Below are positions 19,333 to 30,207 of a stretch of DNA of 64,000 nt, piece after piece. Every line of letters begins with the position of its first letter. Position 1 is the stretch's first letter. Below the pieces are notes generated by a model. The model made no database searches. It had not been told where the DNA came from and worked only from the letters and a program-made list of their open reading frames with translations. A program made the translations under genes and the position numbers. Source of the stretch: Syngnathus acus (taxonomy: Eukaryota; Chordata; Actinopteri; Syngnathiformes; Syngnathidae); NCBI RefSeq assembly GCF_901709675.1, contig NC_051087.1, forward strand, positions 18,106,067 through 18,170,066. The letters are read 5' to 3'.

Positions 19333-20293
19333 CAAGATGGCGGCGCGTGCACACGCAGCGGCCTCTCTCTGTCCCGCCCGAACGGTGTTTTGTCGTTTAA
19401 TGTGTGTTTGTCCAACAGTTTTATGTGTTCGTCTCGTCGTACTGAGTCGTGCTACAAGTACAGCAGGCTGGTTCTGCTCAACAACGGCGAAAGCGAGTTT
19501 TGTGGCGTTCTGGACTTTGAAGCGGGGACATTAAAGGAGCTCGGACTGCTCCGTCCTGAAGCGTCGCCGGACTCGCCTGCTATTCCTCCCCCGGTTGGGA
19601 AGCGTCGGAAGCGGTGTGCAAGGAGGCTGAAGAGGGGCGAGCGCGGGGGCGTCCGGGCCAGGCTGGCGGCCAACCCAGCTCGTGCATTCCATTCTTCTGG
19701 CGAATATTCGATCGCTGGACAACAACATGGTTCACATTCGCCTGCTGAGATCTACGAACCGGACAGTGCGTAACTGCTGTGTGCTCGTGTTCACTGGGAC
19801 TTGGTTGACCGTCAACATTCTGGACTCTGCTATACATCTGGAGCGGCTAGCGTGCTATCGGGCGGACCGGGCCATTGTACGAGGGGGAACATCGCGAGGA
19901 GGTGGAATGTGCGTCTACATCCGTGACGAATGGTGCCGGGACTCTGTAGTGGGATGCAAGCACTGCTGGCCACTGGCAGAGTTTGTGATCTCCAGGCTGT
20001 TGGGGTCCTGAACTCTCTCCCCCCTTCTGCGTGGCGTCCTGTACTTTTGCGCTTGCTCCGTTTTGCTCCTCTTATTTACTGTGTTTTTTGCTTATTTATT
20101 ATTTATTCATCACTCTTATTATTCATTGTTCATTGTTTGTGCCTTCTTGTTTTTATTTTGCGTTGTTTACTTGTATGTATATCGTGTACTATGTCTCGTC
20201 ACCGTGGGATAGAGGAAACGTAATTTCGATTTCTTTGTGTGTCTTGGCATGTGAAGAGATTGACAATAAAGCAAACTTTGACTTTGACTTTGA
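19333..20293 (+). mobile_element. internally deleted LINE (copy B) keeping both ends
   Basis: Starts with the TISU motif CAAGATGGCGGC (19333-19344; ATG 19337), has the basic N-terminal region (VGKRRKRCARRLKRGERGG) and the start of the endonuclease (SILLANIRSLDNNM). Then at about 19990-20000 it jumps directly to the C-terminal codons (LLG/VLNSLPPS) and the full 3' UTR with a (TTTGAC)n tail. About 2.3 kb of EN and RT is missing compared with copy C. The first frame from the TISU ATG is broken by a 1-nt loss near 19395. Confidence 0.85.
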
Positions 20294-20459
20294 ACTCCCT
20301 TTTCCCTCAATAAACCGTGGTCCAAGCTGCATTTGGTCGCTCAGCTCCACTCACTCCGTGACAGATAACAAATCGGATTGCTGAAATAGAACACGATAAC
20401 ACAATTATTGGTCCTATTAATAAATGGGAATTTCTAAAATTCAGGATTAGAGAAACAAG
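20294..20459 (+). mobile_element. gypsy LTR end fragment
   Basis: TCAATAAACCGTGGTCCAAG through GTGACAG closely parallels the 3' part of the LTR at 13418-13767. The rest is unassigned. Confidence 0.45.
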
Positions 20460-20461
20460 TA

Positions 20462-20851
20462 CCGTATTTTCCGGACTATAAGGCGCACCTAAAATCCTAA
20501 AGTTTTCTCAAAAGCCGACAGTGCGCCTTATAGTCCGGTGCGCCTTATATATGGACCAAATTCCCGCTTCTGGCCCGAAGCATTGTGTCATGAAATCAAT
20601 CATAAGTGGCCCGCTGAAGACTATGAATCATGAATCAAGAAGACTATGGATCATTATTTTGTGATTATAAAGTAACTTGTTGCGTCTGAAGTTGAGATAA
20701 AAAAGATAAAATGGAGAATGATTTGATTTGGTTGAAAAATCTGACATGATGCATTAATGGTGCGCCTTATAGTCCGGTGCGCCTTATATAAGGACAAAGT
20801 TTTCAAATGGGCCATTCATTGAAGGTGCGCCTTATAGTCCGGAAAATACGG
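20462..20851. mobile_element. TA-flanked MITE, CCGTATTTTCCGGAC family (390 bp)
   Basis: Terminal repeats CCGTATTTTCCGGACTATAA and the inverse CCGGAAAATACGG, with TA at 20460-20461 and 20852-20853. The subterminal motif ATAAGGCGCACC, or its complement GGTGCGCCTTATA, occurs several times near both ends. No coding sequence. Confidence 0.9.
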
Positions 20852-20962
20852 TACACAATTCAGTAAGATTTTAACACTTAAAAGCAAAGAAGAAGAAAAA
20901 AAATACTGCAATTTAGTGTTGTAGTATATTTTCATCGTTATACGTTCTGCTCTTATGCTATG

Positions 20963-21274
20963 AAGTCAAAGTCAAAGTCAAAGTCTGCTTTATTGTCAAT
21001 CTCTTCACATGCCAAGACACACAAAGAAATCGAAATTACGTTTCCACTATCCCACGGTGACAAGACATAGTACACGATACACATACAAGTAAACAACACA
21101 AAATAAAAACAAGAAGGCACAAACAATGAATAATAAGAGTGATGAATAAATAATAAATAAACAAATAACACAATAAATAAGAGGAGCAAAACGGAGCAAG
21201 TGTGCACACAGCAGACAGTCAGAATATAGCGCAAAAGTACAGGACGCTACGCAGAAGGGGGGAGAGAGTTCAGG
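20963..21274 (-). mobile_element. LINE 3' end (copy E)
   Basis: Begins with three AAGTCA tail repeats and GTCTGCTTTATTGTCAATC. It is the 3' UTR and last coding bases of the A-D family, cut off at GAGTTCAGG. It is about 310 bp with no protein content of note. Confidence 0.85.
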
Positions 21275-21402
21275 TCTATTGTTGAGGGCTTGTTTACATA
21301 AAAGGCCAGACACTGGCCAAGGCTACGAGATAGCAGTGTCTGGTACATACGTCGGCTTTGGTTCCGGGAATGAAGACTTACTGGCGCCAGAAGACACATA
21401 TA

Positions 21403-22296
21403 CCTTTTTTTTCCGTGTATAATACGCAAAATGTAACTAATTTATTGTCCTAAAATCTGGGGTACAAATTTTTTTTAATTAAAACATTTTATTTTTTATT
21501 TTATTTTATTTTTTTAAGAAAATCATGGTACTGGTACGAGTATTGATTTATGTATTGTTCTCTTCTTGTCATGTTGTGAAAGAATGTGGGTTGAATAAAT
21601 ACCGAAAGAACAATAGTGTGTTTGTACTGTGATCTGGTCATTTCGTCAAAGAAGGGATAATAGTCCTCTTCTCTTCTTGACTGACAATGAATGTGATAGT
21701 TTAATACAATCAGCAAATAACAAAATGCGTATTACAGGTAATATTTTATTTCACAACACTTTGCCTTGTTCCTTTCGTCTCTGCTGTTCACTTCAAACAC
21801 GCTCCATACGAACGCAATGCTCTCGTATCAGACGCTTGCTCGATCACCTGCTCGTTTGCTGTCACAATGTACCCTACACAAATCCGAAACATTTGTTGCG
21901 GCTCCGAGTCACGACGAGGGGCAAGTTTTGGTTTCCAAGGGTGTTTTTATTCCTCTTCAACGTCTCTCCCATACAGAGCCGCCTTTTTCACATGTCCGCA
22001 CGTCACTTTCCTCTCTTTTCATCTGATCGCGGTGGTGCCTTTAAGGGCAGTCGGAGAAATCAACGTCAACAAAAAAAATACATCCAGCCTAGTTAAGACC
22101 ATACCAAAGACTATAAAAATGGGACCCATTGCCTCCCTGCGTGTGTGACGATCATTGGGACTTAAAAAAAATAAATAAAATAAAATAAAAAATTGGGTGC
22201 GTATTATACATGGGTACAGGCTTTTTTCCAGCATCAACATGCCATTTTTAGGGTGCGTATTATACATGGGGGCGCATTATACACGGAAAAAAACGG
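21403..22296. mobile_element. TA-flanked MITE, inverse copy of the 14845 family
   Basis: TA at 21401-21402 and 22297-22298. The left end is degenerate (CCTTTTTTTTCCGTGTATAA), and the right end is CACGGAAAAAAACGG preceded by GTGCGTATTATACATGGG twice. The interior around 21720-21890 matches the reverse complement of about 15060-15230. Confidence 0.85.
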
Positions 22297-22395
22297 TACT
22301 CATGAAAACTCATGAAAAGACTATAGAAGGTTTGCCGGACAGACTAGTGAGCTATGTATCAACCAGCAGCCATCGGTATAAAAGGAGGCCGACAG

Positions 22396-22981
22396 AAAGT
22401 CAAAGTCAAAGTCCAAGTCAGCTTTATTGTCAATCCCTCCATATGTCAAGACACACAAAGAAACCGAAATTCCATTTCCTCTATCCCACGGTGACGAGAC
22501 ATACAAGTAGACGACACAAAATAAAAACAAGAAGGCACAAACAATAAATAATAAATAAAAAAATAATAAATAAATAAAATGAGCGATGAATAAATAATAA
22601 ACCAATAACCCAATAAATAAGAGGAGCAAAACTGAGCCAGTGTGCATACAGCAGACAGTAAGCATAGCGCAAAGAACAGGACGCTACGCAGAAAGGAGGA
22701 GCGAGTTCAGGATCCTAACAGCCTGGAGTATGAAGCTGTTGGAGAGTCTGGTGGTGCGGGAGCGCAGGCTCCTGTACCGCCTCCCAGAGGGCAGAAGATC
22801 AAACAAAGAGTGAGCGAGGTGACTCACATCACTCACAATCTTGGTCGCCTTGCGGGTGAGATGGGAGGTGTAAATGTCCTTCAAGGAGGGGAGAGAAGCA
22901 CCAATAGTCTTACCAGCCATTTTCACTATGCGCTGCAGGGCCTTCAAGTCGTAGTCAGTGCAGCTGCCACCCCAAACAGCA
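22396..22981 (-). mobile_element. LINE 3' end (copy F)
   Basis: Tail AAGTCAAAGTCAAAGTCC, then 3' UTR and the last about 100 codons of the RT ORF ([38 protein letters not shown]) on the minus strand. It is 5'-truncated. Confidence 0.88.
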
Positions 22982-23640
22982 AAGACTCGGGTGCACACGC
23001 AGCAATTTTTCCTGGGCGTGAGACACTTCATTCTGACATCGGTTCAATAAAGTCTTTTCCCAATGTGGTGAATTGTCTTCGTTGCTCGGCTGATCTCCAA
23101 AAACACTTGGTGGAAGGTGGCTGGCTCAGAGAAGGAAAACTTCAGTGACACACGGCTGATTGGGAAAAGATTTTATTCAACCGATGTCAGAATGAAGTGC
23201 CTCACACCCAAAGAAAAATGGTTGAGTGGCCCCCAGAGGTCTTCCAGTCCCCAGGCTTTATACCTGGCGAGACTCATGATCTCATCGCTTTGCCGAACAG
23301 CTGCGGTTTGAGCCTCAGTTCGCTTGTTCGTTCTGCCGTCCTTACAAGGCCATCTTCTCGTTATTTTCTGGTCACGAACAACTGGCCATTCTATATTCTG
23401 TGTCATACCTACACATTACTGAAACTAAACCTCCCTATCGAGCATGAATAGCCTATGCTTGACCCGGTGCATGACCCCGGCCTTGTGAGGGAAACATACA
23501 GAGACAGGGGCCCAGCAAAAATATACCTCACCAATCAACCGTGTGTCACTGAAATTTTCCTTCCCCGAGCCAGCCACCTGCCTCCGCGTTTTCCCGAGGA
23601 CAAGGTGAGCACCAAAGACAATTCACCACAAGGGAACTGT
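22982..23640. mobile_element. retroviral-type LTR pieces in inverted arrangement
   Basis: The minus strand from about 23460 to 23069 looks like an LTR: TATAAAG (complement near 23259), a poly(A) signal AATAAAATC (near 23170) and an end ...GACAATTCACCACA. At 23013-23061 the R-region sequence recurs in inverse orientation. At 23532-23632 the U5-like sequence recurs on the plus strand, ending again ...GACAATTCACCACA. The whole therefore contains at least two LTR copies facing opposite ways, each partial. Confidence 0.55.
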
Positions 23641-24116
23641 GTTTTTCTGTGAAAGTGAAATTGAAGATGTTGCTCATGTTTTCTTTTGGTATGAGTCTGT
23701 ACAAAGGTTTTGGCTTGACTTTTAACAATGCGTTTGTTCAAAAAGGTTATTCTTTGTTACAATATTTTGTTGGCCAAACAATATACAGTATACACAAATG
23801 CTGCTTCTTTAAAACCAAACCAAACATTCTTCATTGGAAGAATGTTCTGAAATCCAGCAACATTTCGTTGAAAGTTATTAACACCAAGAATGCTGTAAAA
23901 CTGACTTCATTTAGTGAAAGGCTTTCTCTGTAAGATGTTTGCTCTGGCTGTATACTCCTTGTATATAATATGGAGTTGCCCTGTAATGTGTGTAATATTT
24001 TTTCTCCCTGGTATCATGTATGCTTTGCTTTTTGTCTGTCTGTAGTTGTTGATATGTACAAAGAGATGTTATACCTAATGTGTTTGTGTTGAATAAATGT
24101 TTGGGGGAAAAAAAAA
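23641..24116 (+). mobile_element. L1-like LINE 3' end with poly(A) tail
   Basis: The plus strand reads CESEIEDVAHVFFWYESVQR, a typical C-terminal motif of fish L1/Tx1 ORF2. It is followed by degraded coding sequence, a 3' UTR with AATAAATG and an A-run at 24107-24116. It is 5'-truncated. An L1-type enzyme is the usual source of processed pseudogenes such as the one just downstream. Confidence 0.6.
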
Positions 24117-24450
24117 CCTCACGGCCTTACTCCATAGAGACCAGGCCAGATTCGAGGGCTGGTTGTCAAAGGCTGCGTGAATTTGGACACCAGCAATGCT
24201 GTCTTGTCCCGCTGGGAGTCTTTGGCCATGCTACTTTAAATGGAAGTCCAAATCAAGCAGCGCAAATTTCGCCGTCGACACATGCTAACGCAACAGCTTT
24301 GGTCATTTAACTGGATTTTGGAGCGCAACGGCAGCGCTTTGACCATTTGTTTTTGTCAGTGCCCAGAGCTTTTACTCGTTTTTCCGGGCTTCTTTTGATG
24401 CTGACGTTTGCATCCAGATAGTTAGCATACTAACTCTGTTAGCTGAAGTT
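24117..24450. other. sequence upstream of the LAMP1 retrocopy
   Basis: No recognised repeat. It may contain degraded 5' parts of the LAMP1 transcript (5' UTR and first luminal domain), but I could not align it by eye. Confidence 0.3.
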
Positions 24451-25243
24451 GTGGAGCTCTTTTTTGATCACACGCTCACCAACACCAACTGGGAAACAAA
24501 CATGACGACCACTGGTGGTGTGCAGACACGGTGGCTGACATTTACCCTGCATCCTATTATAGCCGCTATAGCCGTGCACCAGGGTTTGGCTACCGTGGCA
24601 CCATCCAGCACCAAGGCGCCGCACAAAGAGCCTGGTAGACCGGTGACAGGGCACTACCGGGTGGTCGGCACCAATAGCAGTGTCTGCTTGCTGGCGTACA
24701 TGGGCCTTCAGCTTAACATCAGCTTCAACTCCACCTCCTCATACCAGACAGTGCATGTCGTCAACCTTGAGCCCAACACCACAAAAGCTTCCGGATCATG
24801 TGACACAGACAGCACAATGCTGCGACTTTTGACGGACGCCAATGAAACCAACCTGGCCTTTTTCTTCACGCTCAACTCTACGTCCAATAAGTACCACTTG
24901 AGTGAAATTTCTCTGTCAGCAGATTGGCCAGACATGAAAGAACCCTATTTAGCACATTACAACAGCCTGGACTTCGGGGAACCCTGGGAGTCTCGTATAT
25001 GTGCCACAAGGAGCAGACTCTCGATGTGGTCCAGGCCTTGTCCATCAACACCTTCCAGTTGCAGGTGCAGCCCTTCGGCCTCACCCAGAAAAAGTTTGGC
25101 ACAGCTGAGCACTGCCAGCTGGATGAATATGACATGCTGATCGCCATCATCGTCGGGACGGCCCTGGCTGGCTTGGTCCTCATCGTGCTGGTTGCCTACC
25201 TCATTGGTAGGAGGAGGAGGCATGGTGGCCACCAGACCATTTG
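24451..25243 (+). pseudogene. lamp1: LAMP1-like processed pseudogene
   Basis: The frame from about 24630 reads GHYRVVGTNSSVCLLAYMGL, the start of the second LAMP luminal domain, and continues through glycosylation-rich beta-prism sequence to about 24980. There a shift moves the frame: SYMCHKEQTLDVVQALSINT, FGTAEHCQLDEYDML and a transmembrane helix (IAIIVGTALAGLVLIVLVAY) follow in the second frame, ending in a basic tail HGGHQTI. In LAMP1 this tail is GYQTI, the lysosome-sorting motif, so the key Tyr is replaced by His. About 600 nt that span several exons in LAMP1 genes are continuous here, so this is a retrocopy. The first luminal domain is mostly missing. I could not see a poly(A) tail or target duplication. 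Confidence 0.85.
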
Positions 25244-25546
25244 AAGTGGTGTCCTCTCAAATATAACCAGAGATCTCCCTCGCTAACATTAACCATTTGA
25301 CACGCCACAAACTCTTTGTGTGCTCCACACTCCTGTATCCTTGTTTAACGCTGGGAACTCCCAGAACCTTCCATAACACTGGGGATACATAAGCTTAATG
25401 ATAAAAAGGATGTTAGATTTGTGAGAAAATATCTGGCAAGCAACAGAAGAATCTTTATTATTGTGTTCTATTTATTAGTATTGTAAAGGAAATTATGGAA
25501 TTTCAGGGCACTTTTTGGTCATTTTGGGTGGCAACCTATAGTGGTT
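25244..25546. other. possible 3' UTR of the LAMP1 retrocopy
   Basis: AT-moderate sequence without recognised repeat. It may be the copied 3' UTR, but no poly(A) marks its end. Confidence 0.3.
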
Positions 25547-25606
25547 GTCTTTAACTAGAACAGCTGGACGCGTCAATTGACGCGCATCACAACTTTGTGT
25601 CATGAC
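25547..25606. mobile_element. piggyBac-like terminus
   Basis: TTAACTAGAACAGCTGGACG... resembles the sequence at 27025 (CCTAGAACAGCTAGATGTG) next to piggyBac coding remains. TTAA is the piggyBac target. This suggests a related terminus, cut by the adjacent MITE. Assignment is tentative. Confidence 0.35.
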
Positions 25607-25608
25607 TA

Positions 25609-26462
25609 CCGTATTTTCCGCACCAAAAGGCGCACTGGATTATAAGGCGCACCCTCATTGAATTTTTTATTTTAGAAATTATTTCATATATAGGGCGCAC
25701 CGGATTAAAAGGCGCATAAAATAGAAGCTATACTGCAACAAACTGAGGTTGACTAGGGTTGCGGTATGCATCCAGTAGCCAATAACCAATGAGCCCTCTG
25801 TAAACAATCGCGTTTCTCAAACAATCTCCTATAAAATGATCAGAACTGACTAAAGTTCGATCTAACACTGGTACTGCTTACCTATGTTTCCCTTCCATAT
25901 CGATCCGTAAATTTACTCGAAACATTAACAGAGCAGCCTATTTTGACATGAAATAGCCTTGTGCGTATAGCAGCTATTATTATAGCATTAGCCACCCGCA
26001 AACTCCCATGAGCCTCAGCTCGCAGACCCCCATGAGCCTCAGCAAAGTGTAAACAACCGCGTTTCTCAAACGATCTCCTATAAAATGATCGGAACTGACT
26101 AAAGTTTGATCTAACACATTGGTACTGCTTACCTGTTTCCCTTCCATATCAATCCGTAAATTTACTCGAAACATTAACGGAGCAGCCTATTTTGAAATGA
26201 AATAGCCTCGCGGGTACAACAGCTATTCGGTGACGCCCCCTGACCACAGTTGCCGTAATGTTGGGAAGCGATGCGACCTTGTAATTTACTAGTCGTACTA
26301 AAACGTACTGAAACATTTTGGCAGAGCACTGTGTACAACCAGTATGGATCAACAAATTCATCAATTGATCCATATATAAGGCGCTCTGCATTATAAGGCG
26401 CACTGTGTTTTTTTGAGTAAAATGTACGTTTTTAAGTGCGCCTAATAGTGCGGAAAATACGG
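25609..26462. mobile_element. TA-flanked MITE with two satellite units
   Basis: Termini CCGTATTTTCCGCACCAAAA and GTGCGGAAAATACGG, with TA at 25607-25608 and 26463-26464. The interior holds about two copies of a roughly 248-bp unit (starting ACAATCGCGTTTCTCAAAC at 25805 and ACAACCGCGTTTCTCAAAC at 26053). The 55480-57074 element is the same family with about five units. Confidence 0.9.
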
Positions 26463-26565
26463 TACTTAATACGCGTTTGTAGGAAAAATCTGAAAGAATG
26501 GGACTTTTTTTATTTAGCATGCTTAGTAGAAAAACAAAGACAAAAACTTGTTTACATTAGTTGTG

Positions 26566-27000
26566 TGTCACGCGCCGGTGTCATCCAGCCACGCCCCGCC
26601 AATCACCAGGATCATTCTCACCTGTCGCGTGCTCATTGGGAGCACTATATTAGTGCGGCCAGCGCTACAGCTCGTGTCAGCTTGTCTCGTGATGTCTCAG
26701 TGCACACCGGTCCTTGTAAGCTTGACTCCCCGTCGCTTTACGATTCGGTCCTTGTCCTGTCTGTCCAGTGCTATCTTGTCAGTCCGCAGTTGTTCTCCTC
26801 GGAGATCACCCGTCAGCCACGTCCAGTCCTCGCCAGTGAGAAGTCCAGCCGCCAGCTCCTTCCCCTGGCTTACCATCCGGTTACCCACTCCCGACGTGCG
26901 CAACCTCGCCCGTTCGCTGCTCCAGCCCTCCACCGTTCCCCTTTCCCTCCACAATAAAGTCTGCTTCGCTTTGCATTTGGCTGTACTGTCTGATCCTTCA
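26566..27000 (+). mobile_element. solo Ty3/gypsy LTR
   Basis: TGTCACG start, CA end, with ACAATAAAGTCTGC as poly(A) region. It shares both ends and internal words with the LTR at 7226-7533. Flanks TTGTG and GTGTG match at four of five bases. No internal sequence follows, which fits recombination between two LTRs. Confidence 0.7.
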
Positions 27001-27024
27001 GTGTGCAAGATACAGCAGTTTATA

Positions 27025-28730
27025 CCTAGAACAGCTAGATGTGTCAATCGACGCAATTGAACATTATAGCATGCGCAGTATAGATATCCATGTAACAAAG
27101 TGCAACAAAGTGTAATAAAGTGTAACAAAGTTCTTTCACAAGCATTTCAGTCACAGACTTGCATGTTTGTGCTTGTCCCTAATATCAGACAGCCTTATAT
27201 TTGCAGGCGATGTAAATTTTAGCCATACATTTTCCACATGTTTGCAAACATCACAGACGGTTACAGTTCTGTTGCGGCTACATCCTACTTTTATCTGACT
27301 CTAGAATCTCTAGTTGTCAATTGTCCTGTTGCTGTTGACGCTGCCATTGGTACGGGATTCCTGGCTGACATCTCAGCTAATGTCAGATCTGTAGACAGCT
27401 GACATAAGAATTCCCTGCGTGAGCTATTTGTGCCAGTGACTTGCTGGTAGATTATCCATGAATTGACTCCAGCCATATCTAGAATGTTGAAGAACACTGC
27501 AAGTGGCCATCTTCTGCATCCTGCCTTTGTAGACATCTGTCGACACATTGCGTCAAGCATGTCAACTCCGCATTTGTTGCTGTTGTAATACAGGATTTAT
27601 TCTGGCTTCTTTTTGCCATCTGTCTGGCACAGAGAACCTTTGTGCAGAGTTGACAGCAGCACAACAGATTTAGAGGGCTTTGATTGGTATCTGACCAACT
27701 GGATGGAGCCAGACCTGAAAAATACTGACTCGTGAGTGGCCATCTTTGAAGACCTTGGAATCTCTTTCCTGTTCCATCGCATGGTGCCAATATTGATGTC
27801 CGCTTTTCCATAAGCTTCAGTGCTAGGTCTTTGCTTGTGAAAAAGTTTTCAGTGGTGACGTTGTAGCCACGCCCAAAGTATGGCTCCATATGTGTCATCA
27901 TCATCATCATCATCATCGGTTTAAAGTCCGCTTTCCAGGCGCCGCTGGGTTGGACTGGATTCTCAATATGGCTTTCTTCCACCGGGGTCGGTCCATGACC
28001 ATCTCGTGGTTGAGAGTGCCTATACTGAGAACATTTTTGGAGCAAAACGTTTTACAGCCGGATGCCCTTCCTGACACCAACCCAAGGGGAAATTGATTTT
28101 CTGTAGGGGTTGACTCCCTTAGCCCATTCCTCTCCCGAGGAGCCCACTGGGCAGTGGTACTATTTAACCCATAGTTGGGGGCTGGTTCGTGGGCACCAGG
28201 GCGTGTCCACACACCGGTGGGCCTGCATGCCGCACGTCTAGGGGCCAAACCTCCTCTGAGTCCCTTGTAGTTTAGCCTGGGTCCGTGTTGTACCCAGTTA
28301 CCATGTGTCGCCGCGTGGAGGCTCTACATAGGGCTTGCTGTTAGAGAGGCTATGTACTGGCAGGGAGAGACTTATGCACTCGGCTCTCCCGTTCGCATAC
28401 TGCTAGCCAGCGGTGAGGGTTGACAGTGAGAAGTGACATGCACTGGGCACTCCACCAACACTCCACCAACACACTAGACGCATCATAACAACCCGACTTG
28501 GTCTTATGAAGTCAGACACATATGTGTCATCACTACATATGTCCCAAAACTGTTGACTGTCTGCTCATCCTTTCCAAGATATGTCTTCACACCGAGGCAG
28601 TACTTTGTTCCAACTTCAGCTAGGACCCAAAACTTGATTCCAAACTTGTCGGGTTTATTTGGCATGTATTGAGTGAACCTACAGCGGTGTGTTGTCAGCA
28701 CCCTGGCAAGATTACCACGCCCTAGGTTAT
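27025..28730 (-). pseudogene. piggyBac (PGBD4-like) transposase remnant
   Basis: On the minus strand, 28730-28533 encodes GRGNLARVLTTHRCRFTQYM and KDEQTVNSFGTYVVMTHM. After an inserted retroposon, 27886 downward continues EPYFGRGYNVTTENFFTSKD, a signature of the DDE_Tnp_1_7 domain. A degraded C-terminal Cys-rich end (CDVCKHVENVW) lies near 27250. Several frameshifts occur and the N-terminal half is absent. Confidence 0.8.
27901..28518 (-). mobile_element. retroposon with (TCA)n tail inserted in the piggyBac ORF
   Basis: The 618-bp insertion is flanked by a perfect 14-bp duplication, CATATGTGTCATCA (27887-27900 and 28519-28532). Its left edge is a run of TCA, the complement of a 3' (TGA)n tail, so it inserted as a minus-strand retroposon. 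I do not recognise the body; it has no long ORF and could be a LINE 3' fragment or SINE. Confidence 0.85.
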
Positions 28731-28988
28731 TCCTGTAGTGTTTATACGGAGTAGAAATGAACGCTAATGCAACTTCTTTATTCAGCAACTCTTTATTCCT
28801 CCACTACTCGAGTGTCACATAGCAGTACAATGCCCCTGCCGCATTACAGCGCCCCCACATGTCTACATTATGCAAGACCTCCAATAAAACACTATATAAT
28901 ATCATAGTATCAACATACTATAATACCACATTTCCCTTTTTTCCAGAGATCAAAGGGTAGACTGCCTTTGTCTCTTCAGGCCTTAGAG
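28731..28988 (-). mobile_element. LTR-like end of a gypsy element
   Basis: The minus strand carries two AATAAAG signals and ends ...AAACACTACA next to the piggyBac sequence. Its position downstream of the minus-strand gypsy pol at 30814-33476 suggests a 3' LTR. No matching 5' LTR is visible. Confidence 0.4.
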
Positions 28989-30091
28989 CAGGGGTCACCA
29001 AACTACGGCCCGCGGGTTGGATACGGCCCACGGGACCGTTTAATCCGGCCCGCCAACCCTGAACAAATTGTATTATTAAACTTTTTTTTTGTGGTCATTT
29101 TGCCTGCAATGACTGCGTTTCCCCAGTAGATGGGGAAGCGCTCGCCTGCGCATTTACTACCGGAAGCCGTGTCAGAAAGCTCGGTGCACACTCACAAGTG
29201 CGTGTACGTACTCAGTAGTACGGACATGGCGCACTCGCGCTCTATTTGTATCAGTCCCGAATTTAGAGCGTGGGCTGTGACGACAGCATTCTTGTAATTC
29301 GCGCGCTGAGCTTTCAGATGCAGTTTTGCGCTAAAGCCACCCACAAACCTTCCCCTGGAATCCTTCCATTAAAATGAGTCGCCCAAGGAAAAGCAAGGTG
29401 GACACAGTGCCGAGCGTTTAAAAGAGAGTGGCCAATTTGGCTCGACGTACGCGACGTGACGTTCAGCCACATGAACGTCAACATCAAACCGTCACAGATC
29501 GAGGTAAACGGACCAACACCTCGGATCTCGCCTAAGAATTGCCACAACAAATTTTACTCCAGACTATGACGCACTAGCAAACTTTAACAAAAAAGACAGC
29601 GGTGTCTACAAGCCTACTGGAACCTACAAAAGGATTATAAGGAAGGAACACAAGAACTTTAAGAGACTGCTCATATGTGTCAGAGAGATTCTGCTCTGAC
29701 AACTGAGCTGAACTTTTATCTGTTAAGATTGTGCATGGCACAACAGAAAGTTAATGTTCCATGGCTTTTTTTTCTATGAGGAACCCAGAGAGAGTTATTT
29801 AGTTATTATTTATTTCCTGTTTTTTCTGTGAAGAACTCAGAGAGGGTTATTTAGTTATTATTTATTTCATTAATAGTGTTATTATTTGTTTCCTGACTTT
29901 TTTTCTGTAAAGAACCTGGAAAGGGTTATTAAATAACCGTTATTTGGTTATATGTGGCTTTCTGGAAAACAATAAATTTTTTAAGCTCCCCTACGATCGT
30001 CACACTTTTTCTGTTACAAACTGACACCGGCCCCCCATCAGAGAAGGGAAAAGTTATGTGGCCCTCACAGGAAAAAGTTTGGGGACCCCTG
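28989..30091 (+). mobile_element. hAT element (CAGGGGTCACCAAAC ends)
   Basis: Ends CAGGGGTCACCAAAC and GTTTGGGGACCCCTG. Flanks CCTTAGAG and TCTTAGAG match at seven of eight bases. Inside, MSRPRKSKVDTVPSV followed at once by a stop marks a transposase start, and YDALANFNKKDSGVYKP near 29570 a C-terminal piece. The core is deleted. Confidence 0.85.
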
Positions 30092-30207
30092 TCTTAGAGG
30101 ATTCTTCTGCCTCTTGTGTAGAAACTTCTGTTCCTATCTAACTCTTACAGAAGAACACTGTAAACAAAAACAACTTTGTGATTATTAGTATAATGTATAC
30201 AATAACT

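Noticed and set aside
24451-25243. Functional LAMP1 gene
   Set aside because: It is intronless, frameshifted near 24980, lacks most of the first luminal domain and has lost the sorting Tyr.
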